Below, in pieces: positions 33,313 to 43,203 of a DNA stretch of 64,000 nucleotides. Under the pieces are notes generated by a model. It made no database searches. It saw only the letters and a list, made by a program, of their open reading frames with translations, and was not told where the DNA came from. A program made the translations under genes and the position numbers. The stretch is from Cladorrhinum sp. PSN259 (lineage: Eukaryota > Ascomycota > Sordariomycetes > Sordariales > Podosporaceae). Positions within the stretch are counted from its first letter, which is position 1, and every line of letters begins with the position of its first letter. The DNA is taken from positions 362,392 to 426,391 of the forward strand of contig MU867071.1 of assembly GCA_033725935.1 (NCBI GenBank), written 5' to 3'.

Positions 33313-34163
33313 TCAAGCAGGCGCTCCTGGAAGTCTTTCTATCGCGTATGAGCCCTTTGAGCAAGACATAATCGGTACACCCGGAATTTTGCGGATTCTG
33401 CGCTTGAGATCCCGATCGTTGGTTGCGACAATGTAGATGCGGTGCTTCTGGACTCGATCAACGATGCAGTCATCAGCATACGTGCCCTTGTGGTCGCACG
33501 TCAACTTTGCCCACCGCTCATCGCGGGCAACTGGAAAAGCAATGTTAGTTTATCATCAACATACACTATACCTCCGCCGGCCTTTCAAGAGCTGTGGTGC
33601 TGCACAAGAAACCCCTGGGGTTCTGACTGACCCGCCCTAGTTTATCTAGGCCGACGAATGTTTAGACAGTTCAGCGGAAAGAAAAACCACTTACTCATCA
33701 GTGCCACGCGATACTTAGGCCCCAGCTTTTCCATCTCAGCTAGGACGCAGGAACTGATACAGATGTTGACGCTTGCCGCAAGTGTGGTCATCGCCGTCTC
33801 TAACAGAGGCAGCTTGGCGCCCACAGTTCTGCTCAAAAAATTTGTGTCGACTAGCACTTGATACGGAGGGACCAAAGCAGTGTTATGCTCAAAGAACATA
33901 CTGCTGGGCATTTGAGGGCTGGGAAAACGTCAGTACCAGCTCGGACTCATGGAGGACAGGCTATCCCATACATCTCTCGAACTGCCTCCTTTTCCTTCTT
34001 CTTGATTTCTAAGGAAGCCTTTTTCTCGGCTTCTGACTTGCGGCGGTCGTCATTTTTGCCAATCACCCGCTTTACCTGTTGCCAAGGTTAACATCAGGTA
34101 TAACTGTAACAGAGATGGAGTACTTACTGCGGCGAATTTTCTGGTCTTTTTGGCGACACCCAT
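33313..34163 (-). CDS. FCF1: rRNA endonuclease FCF1/UTP24 (PIN domain)
   Basis: PIN-domain nuclease of the SSU processome, implicated in cleavage at A1/A2 of pre-rRNA. Four exons on the complement: 34128-34163, 33972-34075, 33695-33918 and 33313-33530; 193 residues, the family length. Start MGVAKKTRKFAAVKRVIGKN; PPYQVLVDTNFLSRTV with the catalytic Asp; ISSCVLAEMEKLGPKYRVAL; CDHKGTYADDCIVDRVQKH with further catalytic acids; IVATNDRDLKRRIRKIPGVP. Introns are 52, 53 and 164 bp; the last is unusually long and has strong internal complementarity. No single frame covers the protein, so the splicing is essential to the call. Confidence 0.95.
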
Positions 34164-34977
34164 TTTATCGACTCAACTGGCAGGTGAACTAAAATTGAAT
34201 TTGGTGAAGATGGAGTGGTTGCTGGTGATGGTGGCAATGAGTTGGATAATTTTTTCTTTTTTCAGATAAACGGTCTGTATATACGGCTGTATATCTGGAA
34301 TGAATAAAAAGTATACTAAAATATAAGAAGAAAAGTTTTTGCGGGTTCCGGTTGCTGGGTGTGATTCAAGGTTTCCGCCTCGTGGGTTTGACGTCGCGTC
34401 AGACGAGGTATGTACCTCCCAAACCTTTCTCACGCAACTATATATCTGGAGACTACTGGATATGGTCGGTATGGGTGTTAGGTAGGGTGGCAGTGGATGA
34501 CAGCAAGAGGCCTTCCGCCGGTAAATGGTCCCTGGGATTTTTTTCTTCCAAGGTTGCATTGATTTTCCACGGCCGGGAAGGGCTGCCTATCCTGCCGAAA
34601 TTCAATTGGACCCGAGCGTTCTATTGGCTCGTGCACTGCAGATTCCCGCAGATATTGTGCATGGAGGGGCAATCGTATTCTGCGAGGTTGTGAGTCGGTG
34701 TTGGGGTTTTTAAACTTTAGAGGCTGGACATAACTCTTCCACAGCATTAATCAGAAAAATAAGTTTGGAGAAATATCGATTCATTTGGGATTCCAACCTA
34801 CCTTCTTCAGCCTTTGTCTTTTAATATTTTACCGTCGATATACCGACTTCAGGGCCCCTACTCCCGCAAGCCAAGCTAGCCAACGGCCACTGCAACCCCC
34901 ATCACAATTCAACTTGATCCAGACTTATCCGATAAACTTGAAAGAAATATTGTCAACATTGCAACAACAACGCCACA
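34164..34977. promoter_or_regulatory. Divergent promoter FCF1 / RPC17
   Basis: About 815 bp between diverging genes. An A/T-rich block (34240-34340) lies by FCF1, and a CAACAACAACG repeat immediately precedes the RPC17 ATG. No hidden gene recognised. Confidence 0.35.
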
Positions 34978-35538
34978 ATGAAGGTCCTCGAGGCACAAGT
35001 TTGTCTTATCTCCAATTATGAGGTCTATCAGCAGATCATCGACACCAGAGCGCAAAATAAGGCGAAGAAGATAAGGGCTCCAGAGAACCTCTTCAACCTT
35101 CAGACCCAGGTTGGTCCCTTCTTGGCTTAAATTACTCTCTAACCCGAGGCTATCGGAATAACTAACTCGGCATAGGTGTTAGATTATTTCAGAACCAGGC
35201 CAGGGCCATTACGCGAGCAAGAGGAAAAGCAGAACTACCACGATGGGGCTTTCGACCGGCTCTTTGAGAGGTTGGAACAAGAGAACTTTCGGCAAAAGCT
35301 GACCAAGGGAGAGGCAATCTGCATCTGCAACATCCGACCAATGTCTGCTCCAACTCTTAGCGGAGTGATCGAGGACATAGAAAATCGATTCACCGAAGAG
35401 GAGCAGAACAGAATCGTTGAGATTATTGCCGAAGTACTTGGCAGTGATGATCCACGGGAGGAGGAGGAGGAGGAGGGAGAAGGCGGTAATGAGGGAGCTG
35501 AAGACGGGGACGAGGCCGTGGTTGAGGATGGGAACTGA
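34978..35538 (+). CDS. RPC17: RNA polymerase III subunit RPC17 (RPC9/CRCP)
   Basis: Stalk subunit of Pol III that pairs with Rpc25 and contacts TFIIIB; its HRDC-like fold mirrors Rpb4. Exons 34978-35109 and 35176-35538 (66-bp intron with CTAAC branch site) give 164 residues. It starts MKVLEAQVCLISNYEVYQQI, then NLFNLQTQ|VLDYF at the splice, and EAICICNIRPMSAPTLSGVI, NRFTEEEQNRIVEIIAEVLG. The C-terminus is a pure acidic tail. The gene ends 61 bp from the stop of the convergent Rho-like gene. Confidence 0.9.
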
Positions 35539-35599
35539 ATGGCTTCAACAAACGGGTAACACCAGTTTCTCCACGACCTGAGAAACTGGCCGAGTTCTA

Positions 35600-36301
35600 T
35601 TACATCATTACGCAGCCGCCTTCGCTCTGTCCCCCAGCATCTGTCGTTGTTTTTAAGGCGGTCGCACAGATATCGTCAAAAACCTCGGTCATCAGCTCGC
35701 CAGTCACGGCTGAGCATTCCATATATTTATCGGCGCGCATCTCCTGGGCCTTTGCATACGCCTCTTGCGGATATATGATTCCGTTTGGATCATCTTCGGA
35801 CCGAAGGTCCCTCTTGAGACCAAGCACCAACAGTGGTAGGGTATCACTTGTGGTGAATGTTGAGCGGACTTGGTTGACCCACTGGCACGGAATTGTCAGA
35901 AACTACAGCAAGCGAGTGCCATTTGGAACGACATACCACTTTTTGGAGATTGATCAGGCTGAGCCGTTGGCTTATATCATAGCAGATGATAGCGAGGTCT
36001 GGGCGGAGGAGTCTCCAATTTTCGGGGCTGGAAGTATCATAAAATTCGAAACGATACTGTCCCTTTCTAGCTCGGATCTCAAAGACAAAGGGTTGATCCA
36101 TGTCTCTAAGCGGCTCAATAGAGGCTCTGCCATGGAGATTATGTCGTCCCTGGCTGATTCGTCTGTGGATGAGGGTCAGCCGATAAGTAACTTCTTCAGC
36201 ATTGATTTCTCAGGATGGAGACAGAGCACTGACGATATAAAAGTAGTTTTGCCACATTTTTCATCCCCTAGTAGTAGCACGGTGATTTTGTGTTCTTCCA
36301 T
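35600..36301 (-). CDS. Divergent Rho-like small GTPase lacking catalytic residues, CAAX end
   Basis: Three exons on the complement: 36234-36301, 35937-36162 and 35600-35881; introns of 71 bp (donor GTCAGT) and 55 bp; 191 residues. P-loop GDEKCGKTT at 12-20, but the position equal to Ras Gly12 is Glu. The G3 motif is DTSSPENW (65-72) where DTAGQE is expected, so both Gly60 and Gln61 are replaced. G4 is GLKRDLR and G5 CSAVTGE. It ends CVMM, a CAAX box for prenylation and membrane attachment. Family knowledge: Rnd-type GTPases with such changes stay GTP-bound. I infer a signalling or scaffold role rather than an active switch. The exact fungal ortholog group is not recognised. Confidence 0.75.
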
Positions 36302-37031
36302 TGTAAAATGAACGAGAGATGATGAGTATTCACTCAGCAACTTAAAAGACGCTGCCTGGGTTTCCCTAGTTGTCTGCAGCCTCAACCTGCAACCCCAACC
36401 CAGCCAAGCAACCTTAAACCTCCATCGACCACTTGCTTCTTGAGTTATAAGCCACAATGGGTACTTTCAAATTCACCCAATCAGAAGACCGGGACGTTTC
36501 TTGCCCGATCAATTGTCCCAGAAGTACGGATCGGTACGGGGTACGCAGTACCCTAATCAACCTAAGCTTGCTGAGCTTTGGTATTTGGATGTGAATCTCG
36601 AAAAGAGCTTCGCTTCAATAATCTAGCCGCTCTTTGGGATGCTAAAATTCAATAGGGAATAGTTTTGGAGGGACCTGTAATCAAAATGCAAACTCTTTTT
36701 CGCGGTGAGAAGCAGATATCGACACTAAATGGCATGCTTTCATGGCTTCCAGGTTCCCCTGCCTTTACCCCAGCCCGCTGCAGCAGCAGTGGGGCAAACG
36801 CCTATCAAGCCTTCTTATCCAAATACCTATGTATGTACGGAGTACAAGTACCTGGTGTTGCTTCCTACATGAATGTGCGAATCAACGAACTGAAATACAG
36901 TTTTGTTGACAGTCCGTGCAGTTCAAACCTATTCATGACTGGTTTGTAACCGTAATCTTTCTCATCGTTCCGCGACCTCGCACACGTCCCATAATTATCA
37001 TGTTCGACTAACCTACAGTAGCCAACTCGAG
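36302..37031. promoter_or_regulatory. Divergent promoter Rho-like gene / CLP1
   Basis: About 730 bp. It contains clustered GTAC-rich motifs (near 36526-36553 and 36836-36852, e.g. TACGGAGTAC). Function unknown; no hidden gene seen. Confidence 0.35.
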
Positions 37032-38549
37032 ATGTCAATTCCAGGAATCCCAGGGCTTGGGCAAATAGCCCCTCAGGTAGAAATTCCGCATCAATTCCCC
37101 TTTTTCTCACAGCAAAAACTTACGATTATTTTCCTTTCAAGCAAACCCACCACCAAGCAACAAACCGAACCATCACGCTCCGGCCTTTTGGCGAATGGCG
37201 CTTCCAAGTACCCCGCGGCGCGACGGCGACGGCGCGAGTCCTAACAGGCACCGCGGAGCGCGACGGAACCGAGCTGGCATTGAACCGATCATATACATTC
37301 ACGCGAACCAAGTCAAAGCTATTAACATGGACGGGGTGCACGATAGAGGTTTCTGGAGAGTTCGATTCAGACGGGGTGGTGCAGTACAACTCCCCCGAGG
37401 AGTCTTCGTACCTACCTATCCTCAATACCCATTTCTATTTACATGAGCGACGACAACAGCAACAACAACAACAACAAGCCGGCCCTGCTAACACAAGAGG
37501 ACCGAGGGTGATGATTTGTGGAGGGCCGAATACGGGGAAATCAACGATTGCGAGGACGTTGGTTGCTCTTGCTACGAGGGCGGGGTCTCAGCCTTTGTTT
37601 GGGAACATTGATCCCAGGGACGGGTTGTTGACGCTGCCGGGGACGGTGAGCGCTGCTGTTTTCGGTACGATAATGGATGTCGAAGATCCGGCGGGCGGGA
37701 CGGGTGTTACGAGCACGCCAAGTAGTGGACCGAGCAGCGTGCCGGTTAAGTTGCCGATGGCGTATTACTTTGGGAGGGAAAAGGTGGAGGATGATGTGCG
37801 GTTGTGGATGGATTTGGTTAGTAAGTTGGGCAGTTCGGTGAGGGCAAAATTTGAGGAGGATGCCGATGTCAAAGCTGGCGGGTTGGTGTTGGATACACCT
37901 GCGGTTGAGCTTGTTTCGCTTCAGGAAGGAGTGGAGGGTCTGATCCATGCTGTTAGGGAGTTTGCGATCAACGTGATCATTGTGCTTGGGTCAACCGAGA
38001 TTTATGGGGAGTTGGCCGGGAGGTTGAAGGACGAGAAGACTACACATGGGGAAAGTATTGGGATTGTGCCGTTGGATAAGTTGGATGGAGTGGTGGATAG
38101 GGATGAAATGTTTTTGCAGGCTAACCGGGAGGCGTCGATCAAGGAGTACTTCTTTGGGGATTCGAGGAGGACGCTTAGTCCGTTTACACAGTCGGTTGGG
38201 TTTGATGATGTGGCCATTTTCAAAGCCTCTGATGGTATGTTACTTTTGTCTCTGTGGTTTACAATTTGGCTAACCTTTGATGGTAGATGATGATGATCAA
38301 CAACCGGCTCTTGAACAAGCAGAAATATCCGAGGAGATGTCACATTGGACGCTGGCAGTTATGAACGCCTCGGTTAACGACCCCCCGGAGACGATTCAGC
38401 AGGCCCCTGTCATTGGCTGGGTTGCTATCGCCAATGTTGACGAGGACAAACGAAGATTGAGGATTCTCTCGCCAGTGAGCGGTCGTTTGGGTAACCAACC
38501 GATGGTTTGGGGAAGATGGCCAGAGCCGTACATTAACCTCCTTGGTTGA
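37032..38549 (+). CDS. CLP1: mRNA cleavage/polyadenylation factor CLP1
   Basis: CF IA subunit that bridges Pcf11 and CPF in pre-mRNA 3'-end formation; its animal homologue is an RNA 5'-kinase acting in tRNA splicing. Exons 37032-37076, 37142-38234 and 38287-38549 give 466 residues. The N-terminal domain starts after the first splice (ITLRPFGEWRFQVPRGATAT). An eight-residue polyglutamine run sits at about 120-127, directly before the Walker A loop (GGPNTGKST, about 142-150). LDTPAVELVSLQEGVEGL and the C-terminal domain (VIGWVAIANVDEDKRRLRIL) follow. YSH1, another 3'-end processing factor, is at 57-60 kb. The coding strand becomes strikingly G-rich after the polyQ. Confidence 0.93.
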
Positions 38550-39401
38550 TTCGTCTGTTGCCTTTGGAGTTTGGGGTTCAGAAAAACATTTACTAGAGTC
38601 TTATGGAATACCCGGTATGACGTGTTTTGTGGTTTCAAGCTAAGTAGAGATCATTAGAAGCGGAAAATTAAAAGCAGCGGTGGCGGACTGTCTTCAATCT
38701 CCATATTCCATTTCAAGATCTTGACCATCCTTTGAAGTCCTCGGAAGAAAAGAGCTGAAGGATATTGATTCAGATGGGATAAAAAGATCGTCTCGCCATC
38801 CTAATGAGGTGAAACAGCAACTCGATAGAACGTGCTACCTGCCCCTTTGTTTATCAGTGATATAATGGAGTTCCGGACGTAATGACGCTACTTGCTTAAC
38901 AAAACTCCTCAATGAAGACCCTACTCTTGCCTCAGCTCGACAAACATGATAGCGAAGCCAAGGCCTGAACCCTATTTGCCAACAACGCCGGCCTATTCGG
39001 TATTCCCGAAATTATCCCCAAAGGATGGAGGGAGTCTGCGGTAGATATCTATATTATGTAGGTGCTGAACTGACTGACTATTAAACTGTCCAACCCCTCT
39101 CAATACCAAAATTTTGTCTTGGTTCCTCTCCTAACCACTCTGTACTCGAACATCCCAAAACCACCCGACTTATTTATGATACCGGAAGTAAAGGGACGAG
39201 AAAGGCATCTTAATTCGCTACGCTAAACCATATAACGAATCTGGATATCTCAACAAGACACAAAGGAAAAAAGACAAGAGATCCCGCAGTCCAAGTAGCC
39301 TGCTACCCAAATGGCCGCCCCTTACCACCCCCTAGTCCCAACCAAAGTAGTATTCTGATAAAAGGAGAAAGGGAAATATAAAATATCCCAACGCCGGTAA
39401 C
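38550..39401. other. Convergent intergenic region CLP1/GGPP synthase
   Basis: About 850 bp. Apart from a short dehydrogenase-like relic at 38912-39061 there is no recognisable content. Confidence 0.4.
38912..39061 (+). pseudogene. Possible short-chain dehydrogenase fragment
   Basis: From ATG 38912 one frame reads 18 codons, a TGA at 38966, then LFANNAGLFGIPEIIPKGW to a stop at 39059-39061. NNAG followed by a hydrophobic stretch is the hallmark of the short-chain dehydrogenase fold. No nucleotide-binding TGxxxGxG motif or catalytic YxxxK can be found nearby. It is at most a small relic and may be chance. Confidence 0.22.
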
Positions 39402-40586
39402 TTAAGCTTTGGTTTGCTCTGGGTTTGGATCTTCGATCACTATCCGATCCAAGATCTTATGCACTCCAACGGCCCTCCCTTTCCCTTCGTCAATGTCGTC
39501 CGCCATTTTCCTCGCCCTCTCAATCAACACGTGCACCACCTTTCTCGTGTAGTCAAAGCTCCCCGTGCTGTCCATATAATTGACTGCATACTGTTTAATC
39601 TCCTTATTCTCCGTCTTTTGCTTCAGGATATTAAGCAACGCTTTGTTAGCCGGATTGCTCCTGATACTGTGAATCACGGGAAACGAGAATTTTCCTTCGG
39701 TCAGATCCTCACACATCCCCTTGTTGGCAGTATACTGCTTGCTGAACAGATTCTGATAATCATCCGCAATCTGGAAGATGAGACCAATGATATTAACGAG
39801 CGGGACGCAGTCAATTAGACTCCTGGACTCGGCCTGCATCAGCTTAATGCCCAGTCGGAACAGACCGCCAGTTTTATTGCTGACCATCTCGAGGTAGTCA
39901 TCTTCGGTTGGGCAGGTAAGGGTGTCACGCCAAAAGAGATCCATGCCCTGTCCGCGGTGGAGATTGACGAGCTCCTCGGCAAAGATGTTGATCGCTTTTG
40001 GGTTCTTCAGCTTCTGGAGCTCCTGGAGAGCGCAGAAGTAGATATAATTGGAGCTGTTTATGGTTTGGGGAATCCCATAGATGCTGTGGGCGACGGGAAG
40101 ACCGCGGCGCAGGAGGGAGTTGTCCTCAACGTCGTCAACGAGAAGGGAGGCCGTATGGAGCATCGAGACGACTTTGGTGATTATCTCAATTGACTCGGTG
40201 GGGCATTCAAGAAAAGCGTCAAAGGCCTTGACGAGAGCGGACCTGAAGTCCTTGCCTGGCTGTCCGTTGAGGTAGTCGAAGGGCTCGCGGAGGATCTTGT
40301 CCTTCTCGTCGGTCCATGTCCTCCTTGTATTACTGAAGAAGTCTTCGGTCGCAAACCGGGAGGGGTCTGGTGGAGGTTGTGAGTGCTGCTGTGCCATTGT
40401 AGATGAGGGAGATGAAGTGTGCGTTGCGGCGACGGAGGCGACGGAGGCTTTGCGACTGCGATGACGGGTGTGATGGGGTGCCTTTGGAGGAACTGGCGGG
40501 GGAGCTGTTGATATGGACGCCGAAAAGTTGGACGAAGTGGTACGTGGTGGGATTGCGGTTGGAGCAGCAGCGAAGGGACCGGCCAT
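39402..40586 (-). CDS. Geranylgeranyl diphosphate synthase
   Basis: Makes C20 GGPP from FPP and IPP for protein prenylation, carotenoids and other terpenoids. Intronless, 394 residues. First aspartate-rich motif DDVED at 151-155 (SLLVDDVEDNSLLRRG), QGMDLFWRD, KTGGLFRLGIKLM, and second motif DDYQN at 275-279 with the fungal GGPPS-type context GLIFQIADDYQNLF and DLTEGKFSFP. The first about 95 residues are a Pro/Ser-rich extension with no catalytic motif; an internal ATG (residue 64) could also serve. No terpene cyclase or other cluster gene is nearby, so this looks like the housekeeping enzyme. It could supply the geranylgeranyl group for Rho-type proteins. Confidence 0.94.
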   Translation of the reverse strand: MAGPFAAAPTAIPPRTTSSNFSASISTAPPPVPPKAPHHTRHRSRKASVASVAATHTSSPSSTMAQQHSQPPPDPSRFATEDFFSNTRRTWTDEKDKILREPFDYLNGQPGKDFRSALVKAFDAFLECPTESIEIITKVVSMLHTASLLVDDVEDNSLLRRGLPVAHSIYGIPQTINSSNYIYFCALQELQKLKNPKAINIFAEELVNLHRGQGMDLFWRDTLTCPTEDDYLEMVSNKTGGLFRLGIKLMQAESRSLIDCVPLVNIIGLIFQIADDYQNLFSKQYTANKGMCEDLTEGKFSFPVIHSIRSNPANKALLNILKQKTENKEIKQYAVNYMDSTGSFDYTRKVVHVLIERARKMADDIDEGKGRAVGVHKILDRIVIEDPNPEQTKA

Positions 40587-41251
40587 GACTGCTGCCTTTT
40601 ATTACTGTTGTTGGGACGGCCGTTTATTTAAAAGCATATTTGGGATCGATGGCAGGTGACGACATGCGATTCGTGGCCCCCAAGGTACCTGCCCCTCAAT
40701 CGCCAAGTTGTTAGGACATCAAGCATGTCAGCCATCGACATGGTGGGGCAGGTTGCTTGGCTGCGACACTACTCCGTATTGTGGTGGATGTATCGCTGCA
40801 CCGATGTATCTTAGCTCCACAGATACTTTGGAAGCATCTCAATCAACCAGCTTTACCACCCATGTTTGCTGGAGCTATTTAAAGCTTGAGAACGGATGGA
40901 GCCTAAAAAGCCTCTGTCTCTGGGCAATTCCCTTGTTGACACAATTCCCATTAGCCCGCGCAACCTCTGTGTAGCAACAAGTAAAGCCTGTGAAAGAGTG
41001 AATAATAAAGTGGAGCGCCTGGGGTTGACGGGACTGCGGCTCTCGGGACGCTAGCATCTAGCGCCTTTGACAGCTTTGGCCTGTGCGCGTGTTTTTCAGA
41101 CTTCGGCTCAACAACATGCTGAGCTCGATTTCTGAGCTGCAGCACCACCAAAGCCACGTCGACTGCAACTCTTCCTAAGACCCGAATTTCTTCACTGCGC
41201 GCGACTCGATTCTCCCAAAATAATTTCGCCCACATTGTTGACGACCTTTCG
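40587..41251. promoter_or_regulatory. Divergent promoter GGPP synthase / TAF8
   Basis: About 665 bp between diverging genes, including CTACTCCGTA near 40768, which echoes motifs in the CLP1 promoter in reverse orientation. No gene recognised. Confidence 0.35.
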
Positions 41252-42468
41252 ATGATTCCCGAGGTGAATGGATGGCCTGTCGCAATGCCAACACCAACAC
41301 CTACCCCAGATTCGCGAAAGCGGTCGGTCGAGGCAGATGAGGATTCGTCGCAAAGCAAGAGACAACGCACTGAGTCGCCGGTGTCCACCCCCCTACCCCC
41401 CATCCTAGCGACAGAGAAGATTGGGTCGTCACCGTATGCCTCAACCGTGCCGACATTCGATGCGCTAGCAAAGCAAGGCCTCCGTCGCAGCATCGCCATG
41501 ATCTTGCAGAGTGTCGGCTTCGACACTGCCAAGCCAGAGGCACTTGAGAGCTTTGTGGTGCTGGCTGAGGAGTGTAGGTTTTCTCAAGGCTGCTGCCACT
41601 CTCTACGGCAATATTCCTAACACTCGTCTCAGATATGGGTTCTCTGGTTGAAGAAATCAAGACGTCTGCCAATACAGCTCGGCGAACTCAAGCAATCCCC
41701 CGAGATTACGAGATTGGACTCACGCGCTTTAACCTCAGCACCTCCGTCCTTCGGTCTCACAAGAAGACGAAAAGACTTCCGATTGCTCAATCCAGAATCA
41801 TACCAACATTCGAGGCTCTCGAGATAAGCGATCCGATCGACGGAGACCTCCCTATTCTCGGAGATGACCTCGACGGAACACCGGACAAGGAGTCCAAACC
41901 ATACATCCCTGCATCCTTCCCAACGTTCCCAAGCATCCACACGTTCAAGTACTCACCAGTAACAGCTGAAGCCTTCACATTCTCGGACGACTGGTGTGCG
42001 CTTGATTCAGATGTCTCATCACAGACTCTTGATGGATCGCAGCCACAGACGCAACGTCCGCTTGCACCCGAAGAGATTCCCCACGGCGATCCTAAAAAAC
42101 TACGCGAGGCAGCAGCGAAGGAAGCGAAAGCGGGAGAAGCAGCACTCAGAAGACTGGTTAGGGCTAGTAAAATTGCCAAACAGAAGGAGGTGTGGGCACA
42201 GGCGCAACGCCATCCAGCCCGCCGTGAACGTCAAAATCTTTGGGAGTCCGCAATGCGAGAGCTGTTGGAGGATCAGACCAGAGCCAATGGGAAAGATGTT
42301 GCGCCGGCTGCTATGCACGGCGAGCAGGCTCGATTGGAGATTGCCGACCATAGCATGATTGTCAACACCGAGAGAAGATATTATAGACAAGAGGTGCCTC
42401 GTGCAGGAAGAAGACCCGCCGTTACTGAACAAGGCCAGGGTCAACAAGGAGTTCCTAACAGGGCCTGA
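41252..42468 (+). CDS. TAF8: TFIID subunit TAF8
   Basis: Histone-fold TFIID subunit that pairs with TAF10 and contacts TAF2. Exons 41252-41573 and 41633-42468 (59-bp intron) give 385 residues. After a disordered head (PTPTPTPDSRKRS) the bromo-associated histone fold is FDALAKQGLRRSIAMILQSV, with the splice at VVLAEE|YMGSLVEEIKTSA. The TAF8 C-terminal signature is YIPASFPTFPSIHTFKYSPV near residue 210. The start is the first ATG in frame and gives a typical head. TAF6, in the same TFIID lobe, is at 23 kb. Confidence 0.88.
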
Positions 42469-43203
42469 TGGCGTGGTAGATATGCCAGCTTTTGGTATCT
42501 CGGGGATAGGCAAGAAAGGACTTCGGGGACTTTAGCGACACTGGCGAATTGGGATCGTTGCTGCATTTTTGGGAGGTTCATTTTATGGGTGGGATTAGGA
42601 GTTTTACGGGTCTCAGAAAACGGCAACAGAAAGGAAATCATGATACCCAGAATCTGTACATTATAATCAGAATTATACAGAGAGAATGCAAAGAAAGCTA
42701 ATTCAGAGTGTCATTCAAGGTCTTGCCTTGTCGTGTCGTGGATGATGAAATGGAGATCCCCAAGTTGTGTCCGGTTAACTGCGCGCCCCATCCCTACGAC
42801 GGGAGCCGGTTTGACTGCGACGAGCAACACAACATTTGGATGGGGTAATCAGATAAACAACGGATGTGCGAAGAGGATCGCATGTTTGAGACGGTCAAAG
42901 AAGCTATGAGTATATAAGAAACTAATAAAGGAATAGCATCCAATGACGGTGCCTTTCTGATCCATGGATATCATTAACTCATTCCGTCTGAATACAGAAA
43001 GAAGACGACCCAGTCCTCCACTCAAGACTTTGATTCTAAAAAAACCAAAAAAAAACCAGAGAGAAAAAGCATCTGAATAGGGCAGTCGCTAAACCATAAA
43101 CACAAATTTTTCAAGACTCCGTAAGAGCAGAACCCAGAAACCCAGCCGGCAATTGCCCCGTGATTACAACAACAGCACAAAACAGCCAAAAGAGAACGGC
43201 CTC
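42469..43203. other. Convergent intergenic region TAF8/VPS2
   Basis: About 735 bp of 3' flanks. An ATGATGA near 42742 has no D box within snoRNA distance. An A-run block at 43037-43057 precedes the VPS2 end. Nothing else. Confidence 0.4.

Noticed and set aside
39402..40586. Terpenoid biosynthetic cluster around GGPP synthase
   Set aside because: Neighbours are TAF8 and CLP1; no cyclase, P450 or transporter is present.
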